The position numbers and the translations under genes were made by a program. The notes beneath the pieces were generated by a model that saw nothing but the letters and a program-made list of their open reading frames with translations, ran no database searches and was not told the origin of the DNA. A stretch of DNA of 64,000 nt, from NCBI RefSeq assembly GCF_003751085.1, contig NZ_RJJY01000001.1, positions 4,092,001 through 4,156,000 of the forward strand, written 5' to 3'. Source of the stretch: Micromonospora sp. Llam0. GTDB taxonomy: Bacteria; Actinomycetota; Actinomycetes; Mycobacteriales; Micromonosporaceae. Shown one piece after another: positions 16,483-24,455 of the stretch (position 1 is its first letter; every line of letters begins with the position of its first letter).

Positions 16483-18120
16483 ATGGCAGAATCAAGATCG
16501 GATAGTCTTCGACGGCAGCAGGCGCGTCTTGCGGCCGAGTTACGGTCGGAGGGAAAGACGTGGGTCGAGGTGGCCGAGGTCTTCCGGCAACAGTTCCGGC
16601 TCAACCCCCGGGTCGCACTCCGCGCCGCCCGGGGCTGGAGCCAGGCGCAGGCAGCCGAGGAGTGGAACCGGCGCTGGCCCGACGAGCCCAAGACCCACAA
16701 GAGCTTCTCGTACTGGGAGATCTGGCCCGGCAAGGGCGGCTACACGCCCTCGCAGGACAACCTGGTCCGCCTGGCCGAGATCTACGAGTGCGCCGTCGCC
16801 GACCTGCTGGCCGACCTGCCCAGCTTCCGCCACCTCGATGCCGCAACCCGAACAACTTTCACCGTCGCACGGGGTACTTCCGTCGCCCTCACCGGTGAGA
16901 CCATGGTGCCGAGAGAAGCGGAGATCCTGCTTCGCGACCTGCTCGGCCGGCGACCCGGTGCCGAGGCGGGTGCCCCGCCACGAGCGGACCTCACCGGCCT
17001 GCACCGCCTGCCCGAGGAGGTCGACTTCGGAGAGTTGGCGCAGGTCATCGTCATGTGGATGCAACGGATACCGGACCCCCAGACCCGCCGGGCCATGCTC
17101 GGCAAACTGACCGCCGCGCTCGCGGTCGCCACCACCGCGCCGCTGACCGAGCTGGCCGGCGCGGCCGAGCCGGCCAACGCGGCACCACCGTCCGCCGGAC
17201 CGGGCACCTTCGACCCGGCGACGCTGGCCCACTGCGAAGAGATGATGCCCCACCTGCGCAAGCAGGGCGACGTACTCGGCGCGGGGGCCACCCTGCCCAG
17301 CGCGTTGGCCTACCGGCGTACCGCCGAGCAGCAGGCCAAGGCCGCCCCCGCCGGGCCGCACCGGGACCGGGCGATCGCCGCCTACGCCGAGCTGACCCAG
17401 CTGGCCGGCTGGTTGTGCTTCAACATGGGCGACTACGGTTCCGCGCAGCGGCTCTACGACGATGCCCGCACCGCCGCCCACGAAGCACGCGCCGTGGAGC
17501 TGGTCACCTACATCCTGTGCACGATGAGCCACCTGGCGACCTGGCAGGGCAAGCCCCGGATCGGCATCGACCACGCCGCCGCAGCTGCCGCCTGGGCCGA
17601 GCAGAGCGGCAGCCCGTACGCCCGCGCCTATGCCGCCGATGTGGCGGTGCGCGCGCTCACCGCCGACGGACAGGCCGACCGGTCGCAGGCGAATCTCGAC
17701 CGGGAGTACGCCGCCCTACAGGAAGCGCAGGCCGACGACGGCCCCCGTCAGTCGTGGTGGTACTTCTACGATGAGTCGTTCTACTGGAGCACCACCGCGC
17801 AGCAGGCGTTGGGCTTCCACGACGCCGACCGGGTGCTCGCCGCCACCGACAAGACGTTGAGCCTGATCGACCCGGGCAACTTGCACAACCGCGCATTCGG
17901 GCTGCTGTACCGCGCCGAAGCGTTCGCCCAGCAGCGCAACATCGACCAGGCCTGCCGGACCGCCACCGAGGCGGTGGAGCTGACCTCGGTCAACTCCAGC
18001 AAGCGGATCACGCAGCAGGTGCAGAAGCTGCGCCGTGGGCTCGACCCGTGGAAACGCACCCGCCCCGTCAAGGAGTTCGACCAGGCGGTACGCAGCTACC
18101 GGTCAACTCCCTTCGGCTGA
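16483..18120 (+). CDS. XRE-family regulator with C-terminal TPR-like repeats
   Basis: 545 aa from ATG 16483 (ATG 16468 is possible). The N-terminal about 110 residues form a helix-turn-helix (RVALRAARGWSQAQAAEEW, then SYWEIWPGKGGYTPS and LVRLAEIYECAVADLL). A linker of about 100 residues follows, then roughly 300 residues of Ala-rich helical pairs with TPR spacing (AGWLCFNMGDYGSAQRLYDD; ELVTYILCTMSHLATWQGK; HNRAFGLLYRAEAFAQQRN; QACRTATEAVELT). The HTH plus TPR plan is that of peptide- or ligand-sensing RRNPP-type regulators and of many actinomycete XRE proteins of unknown ligand. It is divergent from the mini-operon, and its 3' end overlaps the convergent GNAT gene by 18 bases. Confidence 0.85.
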   Translation: MAESRSDSLRRQQARLAAELRSEGKTWVEVAEVFRQQFRLNPRVALRAARGWSQAQAAEEWNRRWPDEPKTHKSFSYWEIWPGKGGYTPSQDNLVRLAEIYECAVADLLADLPSFRHLDAATRTTFTVARGTSVALTGETMVPREAEILLRDLLGRRPGAEAGAPPRADLTGLHRLPEEVDFGELAQVIVMWMQRIPDPQTRRAMLGKLTAALAVATTAPLTELAGAAEPANAAPPSAGPGTFDPATLAHCEEMMPHLRKQGDVLGAGATLPSALAYRRTAEQQAKAAPAGPHRDRAIAAYAELTQLAGWLCFNMGDYGSAQRLYDDARTAAHEARAVELVTYILCTMSHLATWQGKPRIGIDHAAAAAAWAEQSGSPYARAYAADVAVRALTADGQADRSQANLDREYAALQEAQADDGPRQSWWYFYDESFYWSTTAQQALGFHDADRVLAATDKTLSLIDPGNLHNRAFGLLYRAEAFAQQRNIDQACRTATEAVELTSVNSSKRITQQVQKLRRGLDPWKRTRPVKEFDQAVRSYRSTPFG

Positions 18121-18669
18121 CCACAGCGGGCGCACGAAGACGGCGTACTCCCGGTAGTAGGCGCCCGGAGGTCCAGGCTTCGTGCCGACCCGCACCCACC
18201 CCCACCGCTCGTAGAGTGCGTGGGTGGCGGTCGCGACCGGGTTGGCCGACAGCGTGGCCCGCTCCTCACGTCGACCACCGAGGAACGTGTCGTGCAGGCC
18301 ACGGCCGATGCCCTTGCCCTGCCACGCCTTGCGTACCTCGATCTCGGCCAGGACCACCGTGCGCTCGCCACCACGCTCGTCGGTGAAACCCGGCTCGGGC
18401 GCCGGATCGAGCCCGCCGAACCAGTCCCGCTCCTGCCGCAGGCTGTACCCGAGGACGAAACCCACCAGCTCATCGCCGCTCCGGGCCGTCACCAGCTCGT
18501 AGTTGCGGGCACCCAGCGCAGCCGTGGCCCGATCACGGAAGGCATCCGCCTTGACGCCGGTGTCCTCGCCGGGGACCTGGCCGTAGGCGTCGGCGTAGAC
18601 CTCGGCCAACTGGTCCAGCATCGCCGCGGCAGCGGCGGCGTCGAGACGGACGTACGAAACCTCAGTCAC
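18103..18669 (-). CDS. GNAT-family N-acetyltransferase
   Basis: 188 aa from GTG 18669 with GGTGG upstream; a longer translation to 18741 would include the palindrome at 18704. The acetyl-CoA motif A is clear (VVLAEIEVRKAWQGKGIGRGLHD, cut here to its core QGKGIGR), with a C-terminal ALYERWGWVRVG. It transfers acetyl from acetyl-CoA to an unknown amine. It is convergent with the XRE/TPR gene and preceded by the shared 19-bp palindrome, so it may belong to that regulon. Confidence 0.82.
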   Translation of the reverse strand: MTEVSYVRLDAAAAAAMLDQLAEVYADAYGQVPGEDTGVKADAFRDRATAALGARNYELVTARSGDELVGFVLGYSLRQERDWFGGLDPAPEPGFTDERGGERTVVLAEIEVRKAWQGKGIGRGLHDTFLGGRREERATLSANPVATATHALYERWGWVRVGTKPGPPGAYYREYAVFVRPLWSAEGS

Positions 18670-18703
18670 ACCAACCACCGTACGGACGAGCAGACCACCG
18701 TCC

Positions 18704-18722
18704 TTCCCCGCGCCACGGGGAA
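18704..18722. promoter_or_regulatory. Perfect-armed copy of the 19-bp candidate operator
   Basis: TTCCCCGCGCCACGGGGAA: 7-bp perfect arms around CGCCA, 34 nt upstream of the GNAT start. It matches 16387-16405 at 18 of 19 positions. Two copies in front of two adjacent promoters point to one common regulator. Confidence 0.55.
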
Positions 18723-18851
18723 AATGGGCCCCAGCAGTCACTGTTTCCCTTGCCGAAGCCGATCGGGGTAGGCGACAATATCCACATCGGCTAGTTGGCG
18801 ACTAGGCGACGGCGGTGAGACGGCCACGCTATATCGCGAGCCCTCCATCGA

Positions 18852-19129
18852 GGACGGACAACGCATCGATGCACGCAAGATTAAGTGCCAGAGATGTGGT
18901 GAAATGTCGATTGCGACAACCTCCAACACACCCGGGAGCCGGGGGAAGTTGGCGGAAAGATCCCAAACCGCCCCCGAGCTGCGAGAGCCCACTCCACGGA
19001 GATCATCTATGCTGCCACCAAGATCATGATCAACAGGAGGTTGCCCTCCGGACCCCCTGTTTGCCCAGGTCAGACCCCCCGACATTCCGGACACGGTCAC
19101 CGAGCACACGAAAACCGCGCCGAATTGAA
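18852..19129. repeat. 278-nt direct repeat, copy 1
   Basis: It aligns without gaps to 21315-21592 at about 90% identity by eye; weaker similarity extends left to about 18745. It contains a GATCATGATC palindrome (19022-19031) and the dyad AACAGG...CCTGTT (19032-19061), both conserved in copy 2. Reading frames are open on both strands because of base composition. The differences between copies are not concentrated at third codon positions, so I do not call a gene. The whole gap 18670-19147 holds only this repeat and the operator. Confidence 0.8.
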
Positions 19130-19147
19130 GCCCTACGGCAGGTTCAA

Positions 19148-19774
19148 ATGCCATCTGTCGACAGATCGACCAACATCGACATGTTGAAGGTGGGCCAGGT
19201 GCTGAGAGAAGATGAAGACGTGATCTGGTCCGGCTTGCTCAAACGCGGATACGACCGGGAGATCCGCGCCGCATGGCCGACACGCTCAGCAGTCCCCCGG
19301 GAACTCTGGAACGACCTCATCCACCGCGCCACGTCCCGCATCTGGTGCGCCGGCTACACCTCGTACTTCCTCTGGACCGAGGTCCCCGGCATCACACCCA
19401 CCCTGCGCAACAAAGCCGCATCCGGCCTCGACCTGCGCTTCCTCCTCGGACTCAAGGACTCACCCGTCACCCACGAGCGTGAACGCATCGAGGACGCAGC
19501 CCTGTCGATCTCCACCCGCATCGACATCACCACCGCCGAACTCACCAAGATCGAACCCACCCCACAGGTACGCCACACCGACCGCCACATCAGCCTGTCC
19601 GTCTGGATCTTCGACGACGAAGCCCTCGTCAGCACCCACCTCGCCGACCAACTCGGACACGCCTCCCCCACCCTGCACATCCGCCGACGCGGCCCCGGCG
19701 GCCTGTTCGACCAGTACGCCAACCACGTCGACCACCTCTGGGAAACAGCCCACGCACCAGCACCGGCCCCATGA
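19148..19774 (+). CDS. PLD-like C-terminal domain of an XRE-type regulator, lacking the HTH
   Basis: 208 aa from ATG 19148 (AGG five bases upstream). From LREDEDVIWSGLL onward it matches the C-terminal part of a common actinomycete regulator family: a helix-turn-helix followed by a phospholipase-D-fold sensor (AVPRELWNDLIHRATSRIWCAGYTSYF; DLRFLLGLKDSP; SVWIFDDEALVSTHLADQLG). No HTH is encoded before it; the 278-nt repeat stands where that domain would be. It may be a truncated remnant or a standalone sensor. Its stop overlaps the ATG of the UTRA gene (ATGA). Codons ending in C dominate, more uniformly than in the flanking backbone. Confidence 0.7.
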   Translation: MPSVDRSTNIDMLKVGQVLREDEDVIWSGLLKRGYDREIRAAWPTRSAVPRELWNDLIHRATSRIWCAGYTSYFLWTEVPGITPTLRNKAASGLDLRFLLGLKDSPVTHERERIEDAALSISTRIDITTAELTKIEPTPQVRHTDRHISLSVWIFDDEALVSTHLADQLGHASPTLHIRRRGPGGLFDQYANHVDHLWETAHAPAPAP

Positions 19775-20312
19775 CAGACCAGGGCTGGACCAGCAGCTCA
19801 GACCCGTACCTCGTCGCGCAGCAGCACGACGCGTGGTCCGCCGAGGCCGCCGGCCGGGGGCGCGTCGGCACGCAACAGCTCTCGGCGTCGAGACCGTCGA
19901 CGCCGACACACAGGTCAGACGCGCGCTCGGTCTCGCCGACACCGAACGAGCCGTCGTCCGCCGCCGCCTCATCCTCGAAGACAATCGCCCCGTCGAACTC
20001 GCCGACTCCTACTACCCGGAACCCATCGCCGCCGGCACCCCACTGGCCGACAACCGCAAGGTCAAAGGCGGCGCGGTACGGGTACTCGCCGACCTCGGAC
20101 TCACGCCGCACCAGGTCAGCGAACACGTCACCGCACGACGGCCGACCGATCAGGAACAGGAACTACTCGACATCCCCGCCGACGAACCACTCCTCGTCCT
20201 CACCCGCCTCAGCCGCGCCGCCACCGGCCAACCCATCGAGTACGCCGTCATGCGCACCGTCACCAGCCGCTCAACCGGCCACACCTACCAGATGCAGGCC
20301 CCAACCCCATGA
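19771..20312 (+). pseudogene. UTRA-domain regulator broken by a one-base frameshift
   Basis: The first 37 codons read MTDQGWTSSSDPYLVAQQHD... to GTQQL; the expected continuation LGVETVDADTQVRRALGLAD is found in another frame starting about 19881. One missing C in the run CAGCTCTCGGCG near 19880-19882 explains the break. With the base restored the product is about 180 aa, a UTRA effector domain (ERAVVRRRLILEDNRPVELA, then DSYYPEPIAAGTPLADNR and EYAVMRTV) without a DNA-binding part. It starts on the ATGA of the PLD-like gene and ends on that of the GntR gene. It is either a real mutation or a sequencing error. Confidence 0.75.
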
Positions 20313-21100
20313 CCAACGAACCCGACAACAAGGCTGCCGCCAACGACGTACGAGACCGACAGCGCCAGATCGCAGCCGACATCCGCCGACAGATCCTCAC
20401 CGGCGAGTTCAAACCCGGCGACAAGGTGCCCTCCACCGCCCAACTCTGCGAGCGGTACGGCGTCTCCAACCTCACCACCCAGCGCGCGCTCGCCATCCTC
20501 AAGAAGCAAGGATTCGTCCGTGGCGAGTCCGGCGTCGGCGTGTTCGTCACCGCCAACCAGCCGATCGCCGTCGAAGCGAACCACTACCCGGGCCAGGCCA
20601 GCGACGCCAATCCGTACCCGTGGATCAGTGAGATCGCCAGTCACGGCCGCCGCAAGACCAGCCGCCTGCTGTCCGTCGACGAGGTGACACCGCCGGTCGC
20701 GGTCGCCGCAGCGTACGACCTCGAACCCGACACCCGCGTCATCCGCCGGCGGCTTCTGCTCCTGCTCGACGACGCCCCAGCCGAACTGGTCACCAACTAC
20801 TACCGCACCGACCTCGCACGCGGCACCCCGCTCACCGAACACCGCCTGATCAGAGGCGGATCGCTCCGCGTACTCGCCGAACTCGGCAAGCACGCCGGAC
20901 CAGCCGTCGACGACGTCGAAGCCACCATGCCCACCATCGACGAGTTCATCGCCCTACAAATGCCCGACGACATGCCCGTGCTGCGTCAGTTCCGCACCGT
21001 ATACACCACCGACGGCGAACCGATCGAAGTGACCGAAATGATCAAAGCCGCCCACCGGCACAAGGCGAGATACCTCCTGCCCGGACCTGACGAAGCCTGA
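20309..21100 (+). CDS. GntR-family transcriptional regulator (HTH plus UTRA)
   Basis: 263 aa. The winged helix (ADIRRQILTGEFKPGDKVPS, LCERYGVSNLTTQRALAILKKQGFV) is followed by a UTRA ligand-binding domain (VIRRRLLLLLDDAPAELVTNYY, GTPLTEHRLIRGGSLRVLAE, FRTVYTTDGEPIEVTEM). It belongs to the HutC/KorSA-like branch, seen in chromosomes and integrative elements of actinomycetes. It is third in the coupled cassette; the UTRA half resembles the preceding broken gene, suggesting duplication. Ligand and operator unknown. Confidence 0.85.
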   Translation: MTNEPDNKAAANDVRDRQRQIAADIRRQILTGEFKPGDKVPSTAQLCERYGVSNLTTQRALAILKKQGFVRGESGVGVFVTANQPIAVEANHYPGQASDANPYPWISEIASHGRRKTSRLLSVDEVTPPVAVAAAYDLEPDTRVIRRRLLLLLDDAPAELVTNYYRTDLARGTPLTEHRLIRGGSLRVLAELGKHAGPAVDDVEATMPTIDEFIALQMPDDMPVLRQFRTVYTTDGEPIEVTEMIKAAHRHKARYLLPGPDEA

Positions 21101-21314
21101 CCTCACCGCCCTCCCGCGACACTTACCAGACCGCCGCCGAGGTAGTGGAGGTGGCCACGGTGAACCCTCCACTCGGCGGACCGCAGCAGGCGCACAACAA
21201 GCCACTTTTCCCCTTGCCGGAGCCAACCGCGTACGCGACAATTTCCACATCGGCCTTTCGGTAGGTGCCGGACGGAGGAGGGATAGCCACGCCGAACCCA
21301 GCAGCATCCGCTGA

Positions 21315-21592
21315 GGACAGACAACGCATCGATGTACGCAAGATTAGGTGCCGGAGTTGTGGCGGAATGTCGATTGCGGCAACCTCCGACACGCCCGGGA
21401 TCCGGGGGAGGTTGGCGGAAAGATCCCAAACCGCCCCCGAGCTGCGAAGATTCGCCTTACGAAGATCATCTAAGCTGCCACCAAGATCATGATCAACAGG
21501 AGGTTGCCCTCCAGACCCCCTGTTTGCCCAGGTCAGACCGCCCGACATTTCGGACACGGTCCCCGAGCACACGAAAACCGCGCCGGATTGAA
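21315..21592. repeat. 278-nt direct repeat, copy 2
   Basis: Second copy of 18852-19129, same length and orientation, 2,463 nt downstream. The left extension shares further blocks with copy 1 (the element CCCCTTGCCGGAGCC at 21210-21224 and TCCACATCGG nearby). The first ends directly before the PLD-like gene, the second before DNA with no gene. The two copies bracket the regulator cassette. Confidence 0.8.
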
Positions 21593-21882
21593 ATTCCGGT
21601 TGTACTCGAAGGGAATGGAGGCAGGTCGGCCGTAGACTGAATTTGGTCTGCGACAGCGCTGCCGCTATCCGCTGCGAAGGTCAGGCTTCCTGGGGTAGCC
21701 GACGAGGTCGACCGTACTCGTGGCCGCGTTCGCATCGGGCGCAACAGCCGCGAGTGGCGGTGCTGATCTCGGCAGAGGATCCTGAGTCGCTGGAGGCAAC
21801 CGTCGAGCTGCTTCCTTCTGGAACGGGTTGGATGAGGAGACGGACTCCGCTGACCCCGTCACCCCACCGCGAGCCGCGACCG
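21593..21882. other. Gene-free stretch after repeat copy 2
   Basis: 290 bases with no translation that looks like a protein on either strand, no strong hairpin and no tRNA. Together with 21101-21314 this is the largest gap in the window. It may be eroded sequence left by insertion or loss of cassette genes. Confidence 0.4.
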
Positions 21883-22581
21883 TCAGCGCCGGCCAGTGAC
21901 GACGTACTGCAGTTTGAGTTCGTGGTCGGGTGCCACGCCGAACCGTTGATCGAGTTCGTAGATCGAGGTAAGCGGTACGGCCGTGACATCACGCAGACCG
22001 GCCCCCTGCAGCACTGCCACGGTCTGGTCGATGGACTTCGCGGTGGCCAGCGGCAGCGCCGAGCGCACCGCACTGTCGTAGTGGTCGGCAAAGTTCTCCG
22101 AGGCGTTGTCCAGCCCATCAGGGAACCAGGTGCTGTCGACCACGGCGACCGTGCCGCCGGGGCGCAGCAGGCGTACCCAGTTGGCCACGGCGACCTGCGG
22201 CTCCCGCAGCGTCCACATCAGGTACCTGCTGGTCACCGCGTCGAAGCTGCCGGCCGGGAAGTCCGGTGCGACGGCGTCGCCGTACGCGATGACCGGGCCG
22301 CCGGGCATCGCGGCGGCGTGTCGGCGGGCCCGCTCCAGCATCCCCTCGGACAGGTCCATGCCGGTGACCCGGTGGCCGAGGCCGGCCAGCACGATGGCGG
22401 CCTGCCCAGTGCCGGTGCCGACGTCGAGCACGTCCAGCGGTGCCGGCGGCAGTGCCGCCGCCCAGACCTGTGACCAGGCCTGCTGGTCGGCGGCGAACCG
22501 TTCAGGGCGCTGCACGTACTCGTCGTAGCCGGGTGCCCGGCCGGTCCAGTACGCGTTGATCCGATCTTGTACGGCCGTCAT
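21883..22581 (-). CDS. Class I SAM-dependent methyltransferase
   Basis: 232 aa. The ATG overlaps the stop of the ATPase gene (ATGA). The SAM motif I VLDVGTGTGQAAIVLAGLG is followed by an acidic MDLSEGML, motif IV and VRLLRPGGTVAVVD, as in UbiE/MenG-type small-molecule methyltransferases. It is last in the importer operon, so it may modify the imported ligand or a precursor of it. Substrate unknown. Confidence 0.87.
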   Translation of the reverse strand: MTAVQDRINAYWTGRAPGYDEYVQRPERFAADQQAWSQVWAAALPPAPLDVLDVGTGTGQAAIVLAGLGHRVTGMDLSEGMLERARRHAAAMPGGPVIAYGDAVAPDFPAGSFDAVTSRYLMWTLREPQVAVANWVRLLRPGGTVAVVDSTWFPDGLDNASENFADHYDSAVRSALPLATAKSIDQTVAVLQGAGLRDVTAVPLTSIYELDQRFGVAPDHELKLQYVVTGRR

Positions 22582-23402
22582 GCCGCGATCCTTTCCTGGG
22601 TGACCTCGTGTGGGCGGAACAGCAGGTGGATGGCACCGTCGAGGTCCAGCCGCCGGATGCCGATCCCGTAGACCGGTTCGAGCACCGCTGGGTCGAGCAC
22701 CTCGTCCGTGCTGCCGGCAGCCGCCACCCGGCCCTGACCGAGCAGCACCAGGTCGTCGCAGTAGCGGGCGGCCAGGTTCAGGTCGTGTAGTACGACGATG
22801 GAGCAGGTGCCGAGATCCCGTACCAGTTGCAGCACCTCGTGCTGGTAGCGGATGTCCAGGTGGTTGGTCGGCTCGTCGAGCAGCAGATGGGTGGCCTGCT
22901 GGGCGAGAGCGCGGGCGATCAGCACCCGTTGGCGTTCGCCGCCGGACAGCCCGGCGAACGCCCGGGCACCCAGGTGGGCGGCACCGACCCGGGTCAGGCT
23001 CCGGGCCACGATCTCGTAGTCGGCCCGGCTGGTCCGCTGGAACGTCGACAGGTGCGGGCCCCGGCCCAGCAGCACCAGCTCGGCCACGGTCAGCGCGGTG
23101 TCGGTGCCGCCGGCCTCCTGCACCACCACGGCCAGCCGGCGGGCGGCCTCCCGCGACGGCAGGCCGGTCAGCTCGTCGCCGTCCACCACGACCCGCCCGG
23201 CCCCACCGCTCCGACCAGGACCGCTGCTGCGCCCGGCACCGCCGCTGCACAGGGCACCGTGGAGCAGGCGCAGCAGGGTGGTCTTGCCGCTGCCGTTCGG
23301 GCCAATCAAACCGAGGACCCGGCCGGGCCGGGCGGTCACGCTGACCCCGTCGATCACCGGGTTGGCGCCGTAGCGCCACGAGACCTCGGTCGCGGTGATC
23401 AC
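22578..23402 (-). CDS. ABC importer ATPase, FepC/BtuD type
   Basis: 274 aa from the GTG overlapping the binding-protein stop. Walker A GPNGSGKTT, a Gly/Ser/Arg-rich insertion of about 15 residues after it (GGAGRSSGPGRSGGAG, unusual), Q-loop VVVQEAGG, signature LSGGERQR, Walker B THLLLDEPTNHLD and H-loop VLHDLN. It energises the FecCD-type permease encoded upstream. Confidence 0.88.
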   Translation of the reverse strand: MITATEVSWRYGANPVIDGVSVTARPGRVLGLIGPNGSGKTTLLRLLHGALCSGGAGRSSGPGRSGGAGRVVVDGDELTGLPSREAARRLAVVVQEAGGTDTALTVAELVLLGRGPHLSTFQRTSRADYEIVARSLTRVGAAHLGARAFAGLSGGERQRVLIARALAQQATHLLLDEPTNHLDIRYQHEVLQLVRDLGTCSIVVLHDLNLAARYCDDLVLLGQGRVAAAGSTDEVLDPAVLEPVYGIGIRRLDLDGAIHLLFRPHEVTQERIAA

Positions 23403-24388
23403 GACTCGGCCCCGAAACGCCGTACGATCCGCTCCAGTCCGTCGATGGACAGCGGGGTCGGTGGCTCGGTGAAGTTGAACAGCTGGGTCAGCACGTCGCC
23501 GTTGCGTACGGCGGCCAGGTTCTCCGCCCCGGGCAGCCCGGTCAGGCCCTGTTCGACCGCCGCCGGGTCGCCGTCGCTGTACAGCAGGATCAGCACGTCG
23601 GGGTCGCGGCCGAGCAGTTCCTCCACGGTGACTTCGAAGACCCGTTCGGGTACGTCGTCGAAGACGTTGCGCAAGCCGGCCGCTTCCAGCTGCGGGTGCG
23701 CCATGCTGGCGGTGCCGTACGCGTAGGTGACACCGCCGCCGACGGTCGGGTACAGCACCGCAGCCGTACGGCCGGTGCCCGCCTCGGTCTGGGCCTGCAC
23801 CTGCGCCATCCGCTCTTCCAGCGCGGTGACCGCCGCTGCCGCCTCGTCGGCCCGGTCGAACACCTCGCCGTAGGTCCGCATCTGGGCGTAGATGTCGTCG
23901 AAGGTCGGCACCGTCGTGCTTCCCGGGCACATCGCCGGCTCCTCGAGCAGCGGGATGTCCACCGCCGACAGCGTGTCCCGGGACAGGTTGTCCACCTCGC
24001 CGAGCACCAGGTCCGGCTGTTGGCTGATCACCACTTCCTTGGAGATCTGCAGGTGGCCGCTGGTGTCGGTCTTGTCGGTCAGCAGCGGGATGCGGTCCAG
24101 TTCGGCGAGGGTCGCCTCGTCGTAGTACTCCGGCGGGTACTGGCCGGCGCGGGCGGTGACCCGGTCCAGCACGCCGAGCGCGTGCAGGTACGGCACGGCA
24201 GCGCTCTTGAGCAGCACGACCCGCTCCGGCGCGGCGTCGAAGGTGACGTCGACGCCGCAGTTGGTGACGGTCACCGGGTAGCCGTCGGCCGCGTCCGGGG
24301 TGGGGTCGGCACCGGCTTCACCGCACCCGGCGACGAGCAGCGCGGCGGCGGAGATCACCGCAACGGCGGCGGTACGGCTTGTCCTCAT
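23399..24388 (-). CDS. ABC importer substrate-binding lipoprotein, FhuD/BtuF type
   Basis: 329 aa. Lipobox LVAGC with Cys about 22; GGAG before the ATG. The cluster A-II fold shows in VTVTNCGVDVTFDAAPERVVLLKSA (core PERVVLL), PDLVLGEVDN and VFEVTVEELLGRDPDVLI. Internal cysteines at VTNCG and AMCPG suggest a disulphide. Binding proteins of this type carry siderophores, haem, cobamides or, in some actinobacteria, a proposed F420-0 ligand; the sequence alone does not choose. Confidence 0.87.
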   Translation of the reverse strand: MRTSRTAAVAVISAAALLVAGCGEAGADPTPDAADGYPVTVTNCGVDVTFDAAPERVVLLKSAAVPYLHALGVLDRVTARAGQYPPEYYDEATLAELDRIPLLTDKTDTSGHLQISKEVVISQQPDLVLGEVDNLSRDTLSAVDIPLLEEPAMCPGSTTVPTFDDIYAQMRTYGEVFDRADEAAAAVTALEERMAQVQAQTEAGTGRTAAVLYPTVGGGVTYAYGTASMAHPQLEAAGLRNVFDDVPERVFEVTVEELLGRDPDVLILLYSDGDPAAVEQGLTGLPGAENLAAVRNGDVLTQLFNFTEPPTPLSIDGLERIVRRFGAES

Positions 24389-24455
24389 GGTGCTCCTCGA
24401 CTGTTCGGAAAACTCGGGGGCCCAGTTGGACCCGGTGCTCGGGCAGGCCCGGTGG

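Noticed and set aside
18738..19154. Minus-strand protein of about 138 residues in repeat copy 1 (and a counterpart in copy 2)
   Set aside because: Most differences between the copies change amino acids in that frame, and there is no start signal; the repeat is better seen as non-coding.
21265..21492. CxxC zinc-finger-like small protein in repeat copy 2
   Set aside because: The same frame in copy 1 shows changes mainly at second codon positions, not the synonymous pattern of a gene.
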